Shown one piece after another: positions 1-6,282 of a stretch of 25,288 bases of DNA. Made by a program: the position numbers and the translations under genes. Source of the DNA: Clostridia bacterium (lineage in GTDB: Bacteria > Bacillota_A > Clostridia > Christensenellales > CAG-138); assembly GCA_017394605.1 (NCBI GenBank), contig JAFPXU010000163.1:1-25288 (forward strand). The letters run 5' to 3'. The first letter of the stretch is position 1; each line of letters starts with the position of its first letter. The notes below the pieces were generated by a model that saw only the letters and a list, made by a program, of their open reading frames with translations, searched no databases and had not been told where the DNA came from.

Positions 1-31
1 CTTTTTGATAATCCTTTTCCGGCAGTTTCAT
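1..31 (-). CDS. Possible start of the next minus-strand gene, cut by the window edge
   Basis: An ATG at 31-29 opens a frame reading MKLPEKDYQK to the edge, in a different frame from the ATP-grasp ORF and just after the hairpin at 66-91. Upstream bases contain AAAGAAAGCAGGT, only a poor ribosome site. Too short to identify. Confidence 0.25.
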   Translation of the reverse strand, partial: MKLPEKDYQK

Positions 32-707
32 ACCTGCTTTCTTTGCGTCCCCTTTTTTCCAAAAAGCAGAGCACACCGCTTTTGATGTGCTCATTTCTTG
101 ATCCTGTTCTGTTCTTGCCGTTCCTTAACTTAATGACATTGAACTCATAACTCATGGGAATCATATCTGGAAAAGATTTTCTGTCGATGACCTGTAACGG
201 CACATATTCACGTACCGCGACTTTCTGCCAGGACAGAATGCTGTCACATTTCCATTCTTTGCACAACGCATGATATTGATCAGCGTTCTCGATAATACTC
301 TGCGATTTCTTGTGACGATTGGTCTGCCGATTGCCCTTGATAAAGACAGGAAAAGAGAAGTATTTCAGTAGTTCTTCAACCTCGGGCAGTTCCTCATATA
401 TTGTTGTAAATGGTGTCTTGTCCTTCAGCACTGGATACCATTTTTCAATTGTACTGCACAGCAGGTGTTCTTCTTCATGCACAAGCAGCCTCATTCCCAT
501 GCCTTCAAGCGTTGCCTCAACTCCAGCATAATCCTCGATCGCGCCTATGCGTAACAAAACAGGAGCATCAACTTTCGAAACAACAGATCTGCATTCAAAA
601 TGGTTCCTGAAATCGAAGTCATAAACATCATTTCCCGTCTTCCGCTGCAGAATCGCAATCTTTCCAATTGTAAAGAAATCATCACTGACTTTTCTAATAT
701 CCTTCAT
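1..707 (-). CDS. ATP-grasp domain protein, partial at left edge and probably damaged at its C-terminal end
   Basis: The reading frame is open from an ATG at 707-705 to the window edge (235 codons). A GAGGC site lies about 7 bases upstream of the ATG. Residues about 119-170 look like the small ATP-grasp family (R2K clade): a Lys in FPVFIKGNRQT (K124), a basic stretch TNRHKKS, and the strand VAVREYVPL followed about 20 residues later by SYEF. Such proteins ligate an acid to an amine using ATP; the substrate here cannot be told. After SYEF (about residue 189) the sequence stops resembling the family. The frame then reads through a terminator-like hairpin (66-91) and across a second possible start at 31. 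The last 45 codons are therefore probably not native, which suggests a truncation or frameshift. The domain call is fairly sure; intactness is doubtful. Confidence 0.55.
   Translation of the reverse strand, partial: MKDIRKVSDDFFTIGKIAILQRKTGNDVYDFDFRNHFECRSVVSKVDAPVLLRIGAIEDYAGVEATLEGMGMRLLVHEEEHLLCSTIEKWYPVLKDKTPFTTIYEELPEVEELLKYFSFPVFIKGNRQTNRHKKSQSIIENADQYHALCKEWKCDSILSWQKVAVREYVPLQVIDRKSFPDMIPMSYEFNVIKLRNGKNRTGSRNEHIKSGVLCFLEKRGRKESRYETAGKGLSK
66..91 (-). terminator. Hairpin inside the apparent 3' end of the ATP-grasp frame
   Basis: On the minus strand, GAGCACA and TGTGCTC form a 7-bp stem around a 10-base loop, followed by TGCTTTTTGG. This looks like a weak intrinsic terminator. Its position inside the open frame argues that the ATP-grasp gene once ended upstream of it. 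Confidence 0.4.
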
Positions 708-1615
708 TTCAAAGCCTCTTACCTCTATAGCAGCTGAGCAGGCAATCAATACTCACACCAGAATCCACGATCATTCATTGTTGCCCGGGGTGCTGTAGCA
801 ATGCCAAAGATGTTAAAGGGCGAAAAAGAAATCCATGGACATAAAGCTATCGCTTCCGCACGATTTTTCTCGATATATAAATGTATCCGTCATTTGCATT
901 GTCATGGGTTGCCTCCGAATTCTATTTGACATGCTTCACATTACTGAAGAGCATAGGAAGCGCTGTACATTTAATCATCGTTATTCTCCGTCTTCACTTT
1001 AAGAGGCGGACCGTTTCACTCTCGGAAGATTATTCAAAACATAAATAACAAAAAGGTCTCCACGGCTATACGAAATCCATAACGAAATGATGGAAAGCCC
1101 TTTCGCATCTCCAATAGAGAGCATCGGTTTTCAAGACCGCAGCGGCTTTCCATATGTTCAATTATAAAGATTTCGAATTCGTGTTGTAAACGGATTGGTT
1201 GCCTCGTATTGAAAAGGGTCTCAAAAGTAAGACTTTTCCCTCTGCAGGCGATCAAGCAGGAGTTCAGAATCCCTATTGACTTCGTAGGTATTCTGCGGTC
1301 ATAATACCTTATTACCTGTTTCAAGGGGATGGGCCATACGTTCTGCAACGTGTTGCTCTCTTGCCGGATGTGACTCATGTGCATGCCCGATACTCTGTGC
1401 GTCCGCGCATAGAAACACATTTTCAGAAAGTGTCTGCACATGAGGATCAGCGCTCCGCCTGCATGTTCATTTCCGGCATGTTCGGGACCTGCGGTCAGAA
1501 CAGATTCCCTGTCGCTTTTTTTGATCACGCAGCCATTTGAAAGCACGGTTCTCACGGCTTTTCAGACACTTTCTCCTCCCGGACAAGCATTTTCACAGGA
1601 TCGAGGTAAGGACAG
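708..1615. other. Gene-poor stretch with no confident coding region
   Basis: This 900-base stretch is less GC-rich than the genes to its right. The longest frame is on the minus strand, 1034-1555 (173 codons from a GTG). It shows no family resemblance, no ribosome site and odd composition (many Arg, Cys, His and Met), so I do not call it a gene. Minus-strand frames at about 746-890 contain two short overlapping readings in different frames behind a GGAGG, which could be a frameshifted remnant. A folded segment at 1090-1153 is listed separately. I see no rRNA, complete tRNA or transposase here. Confidence 0.5.
1090..1153 (-). repeat. 64-base inverted-repeat structure with two inner hairpins, tRNA-like in outline
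   Basis: The ends 1090-1099 and 1144-1153 are a perfect 10-bp inverted repeat (ATGGAAAGCC with GGCTTTCCAT). Inside are two 4-bp hairpins. One is at 1108-1120. The other, at 1125-1139, has a 7-base loop that on the minus strand reads CTTGAAA, identical to the anticodon loop of many tRNA-Ser(UGA). There is no T arm consensus or CCA, so it is not a working tRNA. It could be a decayed tRNA fragment, a site used by an integrase, or chance. Confidence 0.3.
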
Positions 1616-2536
1616 ATGACACTTCAGCAGCTGAATGACGTGATTGCCATCGCGGAGACAGGATCCTTCCGCCGCGCGGCGGAGCGTCTGTATATCGCGC
1701 AGCCGTCCCTGACCGGCGCGGTCCGGGAGCTGGAAAAGGAGCTCGGCGTGACGCTCTTCAACCGCAGCGGAAAGGGCGCGACACTGACCGCCGACGGTAT
1801 GAATTTCCTCCCGTACGCCCGCTCCGTCATGACGCAGTACGAAAGCCTGCTGGACGCGTACGGCAAAAACGGCGCGCGCAAGCAGAAGTTTGCTGTATCG
1901 ACACAGCACTATTCCTTTGCCGTGAAGGCCTTCGTGGAAGTGACCAGGGCGTACGACGTGGCGGAATACGAGTTCGCGATCCGTGAGACGAGAACCAGGC
2001 AGGTCATCGACGACGTCGCGGCGTCCAGAAGCGAGATCGGTATCCTGTACATGAGCGATTTCAACCGGAAGGCGCTCCAGAAGATGCTGAGCGACAGCGG
2101 GCTTTCTTTCCATCATCTGATCGACTGCCGCGCGTTCGTCTATCTGTGGAAAGGCCATCCCCTTGCAGGTAAAGAGTCCATCACATTCGAGGACCTCGCC
2201 CCCTACCCTAACCTTTCCTTCGAGCAGGGGGAAAACAGCAACTTCTATCTCGCGGAGGAAATCCTTTCCACCAACGAGTACCCTAGGACGATCAAATGCA
2301 GCGACAGAGCCACCATGCTGAACATGATGATCGGCGTGCTCGGCTACACGCTCTGCTCCGGCATCATATGCGAGGAGCTGAACGGCAGCGATTACAGGGC
2401 TGTCCCCTATCAGGAAGACGAGGAAAACCCCAACAGCGTGATGGACATCGGGTATATCACAAGAAAGAACAGCGTCCTGAGTAGCGCCGGGGAAAAATAT
2501 GTGCAGGAACTTAAGCGATATCTTGAATCGAGGTGA
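1616..2536 (+). CDS. LysR-family transcriptional regulator next to methionine genes
   Basis: A 306-residue protein of normal LysR length. Residues about 1-60 form the winged helix-turn-helix (TLQQLNDVIAIAETGSFRRA, then QPSLTGAVRELEKELGVTLFNR), which is highly typical. The remainder is the periplasmic-binding-protein-like effector domain. The start at 1616 follows AGGTAAGG. The stop is 6 bases before the homoserine acyltransferase start, and the GAGGTGA at the end of this gene serves as the next ribosome site, so the two are co-transcribed and probably translationally coupled. LysR regulators of sulfur amino-acid genes (MetR, CysB, CmbR types) often sense homocysteine, O-acetylserine or a related intermediate. 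Here the neighbours suggest control of methionine synthesis, but the effector is unknown. The co-directional rather than divergent arrangement is less common for this family. Confidence 0.93.
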   Translation: MTLQQLNDVIAIAETGSFRRAAERLYIAQPSLTGAVRELEKELGVTLFNRSGKGATLTADGMNFLPYARSVMTQYESLLDAYGKNGARKQKFAVSTQHYSFAVKAFVEVTRAYDVAEYEFAIRETRTRQVIDDVAASRSEIGILYMSDFNRKALQKMLSDSGLSFHHLIDCRAFVYLWKGHPLAGKESITFEDLAPYPNLSFEQGENSNFYLAEEILSTNEYPRTIKCSDRATMLNMMIGVLGYTLCSGIICEELNGSDYRAVPYQEDEENPNSVMDIGYITRKNSVLSSAGEKYVQELKRYLESR

Positions 2537-2542
2537 ACCTAT

Positions 2543-3469
2543 ATGCCGATAAGGATCAATGAACAGATGCCGGTCGTACGGAAACTGGAGACGGAACAGA
2601 TCTTCGTGATGAACGAGTCCCGTGCCGCCTCGCAGGACATCCGCGAGCTGGAGATCGCGATCCTGAATATCATGCCGGACAAGGAGGACACGGAACTGCA
2701 GCTTCTTAGGCTCCTTTCCAATACGCCGCTGCAGGTGCGTCCTACCTTTTTAAGGCTGGACTCCCATCTGTACAAACACGTGACGGAGGATTACCTGCAG
2801 AAGTACTATCACTCCGTCTCCGCCGTGAAGGACCGCAACTTCGACGGTCTAATCGTCACCGGCGCGCCGGTGGAGACCCTTCCGTTTGAGGAGGTGGACT
2901 ACTGGAACGAGCTAGTTGACCTGATGGACTGGGCGGACACGCACGTGACCGCGGTCATGTTCCTCTGCTGGTCCGCGCAGGCCGGTCTCTATCATCATTA
3001 CGGGATCCAGAAGCACCCCCTCCCCGCCAAGCTCTCCGGCATCTATTCGCACCGGACCATCTACCGGGAAGAGCCGCTGACAAGGGGATTCAACGACGTC
3101 TTCCACGCGCCGCATTCCCGGTATACCGGTATCCTCAAGGAGGAGATACAGCGCCACCGGGAACTGGACGTACTGGCGGAATCGGACGTTGCGGGCATCT
3201 ATCTGATCCACGACAGGGACAAACACCGTCTGTTCGTGACGGGGCATCCGGAATACAGCAGGGCAACGCTCGCGAACGAGTACACAAGGGACACGAAGAA
3301 AGGCATCAACCCCGCAGTCCCGACCAGGTATTTCCCGAACGACAACCCGGCGGGCGTTCCGCTGTTCCAGTGGAAGGCGCACGCCAATCTGCTTTTCTCA
3401 AACTGGCTCAATTACGAAGTCTACCAGATCACGCCGTATAAGCTGAGCGACATCGGAAAACAAGAATAA
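2543..3469 (+). CDS. metAA: Homoserine O-acetyltransferase of the MetA family
   Basis: A 308-residue cytoplasmic enzyme that activates homoserine for methionine synthesis. It has the class-I glutamine amidotransferase-like fold, with nucleophile Cys142 (in MFLCWSAQAG) and His235 and Glu237 (in VTGHPE) at the family positions. The acyl-donor position is Glu111 in TGAPVETLPFEEVDYW. In characterised MetA proteins, Glu here selects acetyl-CoA, whereas Gly (as in E. coli) selects succinyl-CoA, so despite the usual 'succinyltransferase' label this one should make O-acetylhomoserine. That matches the O-acetylhomoserine sulfhydrylase downstream. It is coupled to the LysR gene (6-base gap) and followed 14 bases later by the RidA gene. 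No SAM riboswitch or T-box was seen upstream. Confidence 0.95.
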   Translation: MPIRINEQMPVVRKLETEQIFVMNESRAASQDIRELEIAILNIMPDKEDTELQLLRLLSNTPLQVRPTFLRLDSHLYKHVTEDYLQKYYHSVSAVKDRNFDGLIVTGAPVETLPFEEVDYWNELVDLMDWADTHVTAVMFLCWSAQAGLYHHYGIQKHPLPAKLSGIYSHRTIYREEPLTRGFNDVFHAPHSRYTGILKEEIQRHRELDVLAESDVAGIYLIHDRDKHRLFVTGHPEYSRATLANEYTRDTKKGINPAVPTRYFPNDNPAGVPLFQWKAHANLLFSNWLNYEVYQITPYKLSDIGKQE

Positions 3470-3483
3470 GAAGGAGGCACCCT

Positions 3484-3858
3484 ATGGATATCATCGAAAC
3501 GAAAAACGCGCCCGCCGCGATCGGGCCCTATTCCCAGGCAATCAAAATCAACGGTCTCGTGTATACGTCCGGACAGATCCCGATCGATCCCGCTACGGGA
3601 GCCATCGAGGCATGCTGCATCGAGGTGCAGACGGAGCAGGTGATAAAAAATCTCTCCGCGTTACTGACCGCAGCCGGAAGCAGCCTTGAAAAAGTCGTCA
3701 AAACGACCTGTTTTCTGAAAAACATTAAAGACTTTGCCGTCTTCAACGAGATCTACGCGAAGGCTTTCACTGGAAAGCCCGCCAGAAGCTGCGTGGAAGT
3801 TTCCAACCTTCCCAAGGGAGCGCTCGTCGAGATCGAAGTAATCGCATTAGCTGAATAA
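3484..3858 (+). CDS. ridA: RidA-family reactive intermediate/imine deaminase
   Basis: A 124-residue protein covering the whole family (YjgF/YER057c/UK114). It hydrolyses reactive enamines and imines, such as 2-aminoacrylate, that leak from PLP enzymes. Visible hallmarks are NAPAAIGPYSQA near the N-terminus, YTSGQIP, and the substrate-binding Arg101 in PARSCVEV with Glu116 in the following VEIEVIA strand, matching R105 and E120 of E. coli RidA. An AAGGAGG lies 7 bases before the ATG. The gene sits between the acyltransferase and the PLP-dependent sulfhydrylase, which fits a role in protecting this pathway from enamine by-products. It ends the first transcription unit, before the hairpin at 3869-3891. 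Confidence 0.95.
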   Translation: MDIIETKNAPAAIGPYSQAIKINGLVYTSGQIPIDPATGAIEACCIEVQTEQVIKNLSALLTAAGSSLEKVVKTTCFLKNIKDFAVFNEIYAKAFTGKPARSCVEVSNLPKGALVEIEVIALAE

Positions 3859-3868
3859 AGCATTCTCC

Positions 3869-3891
3869 AGCGATAGGCTGTTCCTATCGCT
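3869..3891 (+). terminator. Hairpin after ridA
   Basis: A perfect 9-bp stem (AGCGATAGG with CCTATCGCT) around a 5-base loop starts 11 bases after the ridA stop. The downstream bases are only moderately T-rich, so it may terminate weakly or act as a 3' stabiliser. Confidence 0.5.
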
Positions 3892-3909
3892 TGCAATCGG
3901 TCTTTCGTA

Positions 3910-3939
3910 TTGGACACCCTCCCATGATGCCGTCAGAAT
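3910..3939 (+). promoter_or_regulatory. Possible promoter for the metY leader
   Basis: TTGGAC (3910-3915) and CAGAAT (3934-3939) are 18 bases apart and lie about 30 bases before the small leader ORF. The -10 match is poor (3 of 6), so this is tentative. Confidence 0.3.
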
Positions 3940-3969
3940 AGAGGTATCAAATGAAGGGAGGGTCCGGAG

Positions 3970-4038
3970 ATGAGATATCGATGTGGATCCTATGCCGTGC
4001 TGTTAAGCCGGGATCGAATGCGGGAGTTGAGAATCTGA
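3970..4038 (+). CDS. 22-residue upstream ORF, candidate leader peptide of metY
   Basis: ATG at 3970 follows a strong AAGGGAGG site (3954-3961) and reads MRYRCGSYAVLLSRD... to TGA at 4036-4038. The peptide is Arg-rich (6 of 22) and has one Cys at codon 5. Six bases after the stop comes a perfect 16-base palindrome (4045-4060), and 22 bases beyond that the metY ribosome site. Ribosome site, short ORF, hairpin, then a biosynthetic gene is the layout of translation-based attenuation or of a small regulatory peptide. I do not recognise the peptide; function is inferred from layout only. Confidence 0.45.
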   Translation: MRYRCGSYAVLLSRDRMRELRI

Positions 4039-4044
4039 AGCAGA

Positions 4045-4060
4045 CGCCGGAATTCCGGCG
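4045..4060 (+). promoter_or_regulatory. Palindromic hairpin between leader ORF and metY
   Basis: CGCCGGAATTCCGGCG is perfectly self-complementary. It lies between the leader ORF stop (4038) and the metY ribosome site (about 4083-4089). There is no T tract, so it is not a terminator on its own. It could influence ribosome access, or be a DNA-binding site. Confidence 0.4.
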
Positions 4061-4097
4061 GACACACCCCGTACCGATTCATGAAAGGAGAATTACC

Positions 4098-5402
4098 ATG
4101 TCAGATATCCGCAATTCCGCCAACTGGTCCTTTGAGACCAAGCAGCTTCACGTCGGTCAGGAGCAGGCCGACCCGGTAACGGACGCACGCGCCGTCCCGA
4201 TCTACGCGACGACCTCTTACGTATTCCACAACAGCGACCACGCGGCCGACCGCTTCGGGCTCAGGGACGCCGGCAACATCTACGGCCGTTTGACCAACCC
4301 GACCCAGGGCGTATTCGAATCCCGGATCGCCGCGCTGGAAAACGGCAGCGCCGCGCTGGCAGTCGCCTCGGGCGCAGCCGCCATCGCCTACACCATCCAG
4401 GCGCTCGCAAAGTCCGGAGAGCACATCGTCGCCTCCAAGACCATCTACGGAGGCACCTTCAATCTTCTTGCGCATACCCTTCCCCTGACCTCCGGGATCA
4501 CGACCACCTTCGTCGATCCGGACGTAGAAGGCAGTTTTGAAGCAGCGATTCAGAATAATACCAAGGCGATCTTCATCGAGACGCTCGGCAACCCGAACAG
4601 CAACATCGTCGATATAGAGGAGATCGCCAAGATCGCGCACAGGCACGGTCTCCCCTTGGTCGTGGATTCCACCTTCGCGACTCCGTATCTGGTACGTCCC
4701 ATCGAATGGGGCGCCGACATCGTCGTGCATTCCGCCACCAAATTCATAGGCGGACACGGAACGGCGATCGGGGGCGTGATCGTCGAGGGAGGCAAATTCG
4801 ACTGGAAAGCGAACGGCAAATATCCGTGGATCAGCGATCCCAACCCGAGCTACCACGGGGTCTCCTTCTATGATGCCGTCGGTCCCGCCGCGTTTGTCAC
4901 CTATATCCGGGCCATCCTCTTAAGGGACACCGGCTCCACCCTCTCCCCGTTCCACGCGTTCATCTTCCTGCAGGGTCTGGAAACGCTGTCTCTCCGTGTC
5001 GAGCGTCACGTGGAAAACGCCCTGAAAATCGTGGATTATCTTTCAAAGCATCCGCAGGTCGAGGCCGTGCACCATCCGGCGCTTCCCTCCGAACCAAGCC
5101 ACGCACTATACAAAAAGTATTTCCCGAACGGAGGAGGCAGCATCTTCACGTTCGAGATCAAAGGCGACGCCTATACCGCCAAGGAATTCATCGACAACCT
5201 CGCCATCTTCTCGCTTCTCGCCAATGTGGCGGACGTGAAGTCGCTCGTGATCCATCCGTTCACCACGACGCACAGCCAGCTGACAAACGAGGAGCTTCTG
5301 GATCAGGGCATCAAGCCGAACACCATCCGCCTCTCCATCGGCACGGAGAACGTGAAGGATCTGATCTCCGCATTGGACGCCGCGTTCCACTCGGTTCTGT
5401 AA
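4098..5402 (+). CDS. metY: O-acetylhomoserine sulfhydrylase (MetY type)
   Basis: A 434-residue cytoplasmic PLP enzyme of the Cys/Met metabolism family, normal length for MetY. It makes homocysteine from O-acetylhomoserine and sulfide. The PLP lysine is K215 in VVHSATKFIGGHG. Also visible are YGRLTNPTQ and the ALAVASGAAAIAY phosphate-binding loop, D190 in VVDSTFATP, and SIGTEN near the C-terminus. The ATG at 4098 was chosen because AAAGGAG lies 8 bases upstream and MSDIRNSANWSFETKQLHVG is the usual N-terminus. The frame is open back to 3951, but that extension is the leader region. Together with the acetyl-type MetA it completes direct sulfhydrylation. Cystathionine gamma-synthase is a close relative, but the length and the sequence around residues 260-300 favour MetY. 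Confidence 0.94.
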   Translation: MSDIRNSANWSFETKQLHVGQEQADPVTDARAVPIYATTSYVFHNSDHAADRFGLRDAGNIYGRLTNPTQGVFESRIAALENGSAALAVASGAAAIAYTIQALAKSGEHIVASKTIYGGTFNLLAHTLPLTSGITTTFVDPDVEGSFEAAIQNNTKAIFIETLGNPNSNIVDIEEIAKIAHRHGLPLVVDSTFATPYLVRPIEWGADIVVHSATKFIGGHGTAIGGVIVEGGKFDWKANGKYPWISDPNPSYHGVSFYDAVGPAAFVTYIRAILLRDTGSTLSPFHAFIFLQGLETLSLRVERHVENALKIVDYLSKHPQVEAVHHPALPSEPSHALYKKYFPNGGGSIFTFEIKGDAYTAKEFIDNLAIFSLLANVADVKSLVIHPFTTTHSQLTNEELLDQGIKPNTIRLSIGTENVKDLISALDAAFHSVL

Positions 5403-5483
5403 AACGCATTCAGCATATCATCAAATGAAAAAGGGACAATCGCATTAGCAGCCCCATCATATGACAGTATTATATTTATCTGG

Positions 5484-5513
5484 AAATGGCATGATCTTCG
5501 GGTCATGCCATTT
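5484..5513. terminator. Strong stem-loop downstream of metY
   Basis: AAATGGCATGATC and GGTCATGCCATTT pair almost perfectly around a UUCG tetraloop, followed on the + strand by TTTCTTGCG. It is a good terminator for metY and overlaps the 3' end of the gene remnant on the other strand. Confidence 0.65.
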
Positions 5514-5640
5514 CTTGCGTCATCAATTCACTCAGTGGGATGAACCTGATTTCTCCAAAATCCTTTTCCAGGACCGATACATATATACCAACACGATTTG
5601 GGCTGTCAATATACCCGAAAGCGGTTGACGGTTTTAGCCG
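5503..5640 (-). pseudogene. C-terminal remnant of an unidentified gene
   Basis: On the minus strand a frame reads YIDSPNRVGIYVSVLEKDF and then GEIRFIPLSELMTQEMA before a TGA at 5505-5503. Composition is protein-like, with alternating hydrophobic strand residues, but there is no start codon. Going upstream the frame meets a stop exactly where the hairpin cluster begins (5624 onward). It looks like the tail of a gene cut by an insertion or deletion. I do not recognise the family. Confidence 0.35.
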
Positions 5641-5769
5641 TCAACGCCCTGCTTTGCCTACCTTTCAGTACTTGGCAAGCAGGGCATACTCGTAAAAGTA
5701 TACAGATTTTTGTCCTGAATCGTTATCACCTCGGTACCTGGCGAACAGTGTTCCAATCCGGATTGGAAC
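5624..5769. repeat. Cluster of palindromes: possible small mobile element or end of an insertion sequence
   Basis: Four inverted repeats lie in 146 bases. At 5624-5645 is an 8-bp stem (GTTGACGG with CCGTCAAC). At 5646-5685 is a 12-bp stem with one bulge (GCCCTGCTTTGCC with GGCAAGCAGGGC). At 5686-5701 is a 5-bp stem (ATACT with AGTAT). At 5751-5768 is the perfect palindrome TTCCAATCCGGATTGGAA. There is no coding capacity. The first hairpin abuts a truncated gene. IS200/IS605-type ends and non-autonomous elements are rich in such hairpins, but I see no transposase, so the identity is open. Confidence 0.4.
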
Positions 5770-5934
5770 CACTTTTGACAAAAATGGCTTATTGAGATAC
5801 CCCTAACCCCTTATGATTGCAAAAGTACAAGCTACGCGTTTTCACGCTCTAACACTCTGACAGACATAAGTATATCCGACATTTTTTCTCTGTTTCCCAT
5901 GGTTGACTTGAACGCTGACATTTTAACGGATCGT
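5770..5934. other. A+T-rich stretch with no gene seen
   Basis: Only short frames occur here. Base composition is unlike the flanking genes and continuous with the palindrome cluster to its left, so it is probably part of the same acquired or decayed segment. Confidence 0.4.
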
Positions 5935-6156
5935 TCAGGAAAACAGATTCCGAAATAGATTGATGACCGGCATGACAGGCAGCAGAATCAGTGTGGAAAG
6001 ACAACCGCCGGAAGAGTACGGCGCGGACTCACGATTTTTCCGGTTTTCCTGCATGATCCTCCATCCTTCATAATCTCTGTCGTCTCGATCCCAGCGCTCT
6101 CTCTGCTCGTCTCGTGCCGCCTGTTCCTGATTCCTCATTTCGTCCGATCTGCTCAT
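5935..6156 (-). CDS. Small hypothetical protein with charged N-terminus and membrane-seeking tail
   Basis: A 73-residue protein. The ATG at 6156-6154 is preceded by AAAGGAGGTG, an excellent ribosome site, and is preferred over a longer upstream start at 6198 that would lie before that site. Residues about 1-45 are very rich in Arg, Asp and Glu (SDEMRNQEQAARDEQRERWD) and probably helical. Residues about 49-70 (GGCLSTLILLPVMPVINLF) form one hydrophobic segment, so a C-terminal membrane anchor with the charged part in the cytoplasm is likely. Its neighbour on the same strand starts at 7416 and ends 126 bases upstream of it. I do not recognise a family or function. Confidence 0.6.
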   Translation of the reverse strand: MSRSDEMRNQEQAARDEQRERWDRDDRDYEGWRIMQENRKNRESAPYSSGGCLSTLILLPVMPVINLFRNLFS

Positions 6157-6282
6157 TATCTGCACCTCCTTTTGAATGCTGGTAATAATTTCAATCATGC
6201 CTAGATTGGATAACGCTCTCCCGCAATATCATGCAGCAGGATTTTGGGCCCATATAAAGCCCGGTCATGTATTCTGCGGCAT

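Noticed and set aside
1034..1555. 173-codon minus-strand open frame
   Set aside because: GTG start without a ribosome site, no recognisable motif, and atypical residue composition; probably a chance frame in a decayed region.
3951..4097. In-frame 49-codon extension upstream of metY
   Set aside because: No homology to the MetY N-terminus. The ATG at 4098 has a strong ribosome site and the expected first residues. The extension overlaps the better-supported leader ORF in another frame.
2537..4097. SAM riboswitch or T-box upstream of the methionine genes
   Set aside because: There is only a 6-base gap before metA, and the metY leader lacks the recognisable S-box or T-box core; the leader ORF and palindrome are reported instead.
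5598..5795. 65-codon plus-strand frame
   Set aside because: Lies across the palindrome cluster, has no ribosome site, and its translation reflects the inverted repeats.
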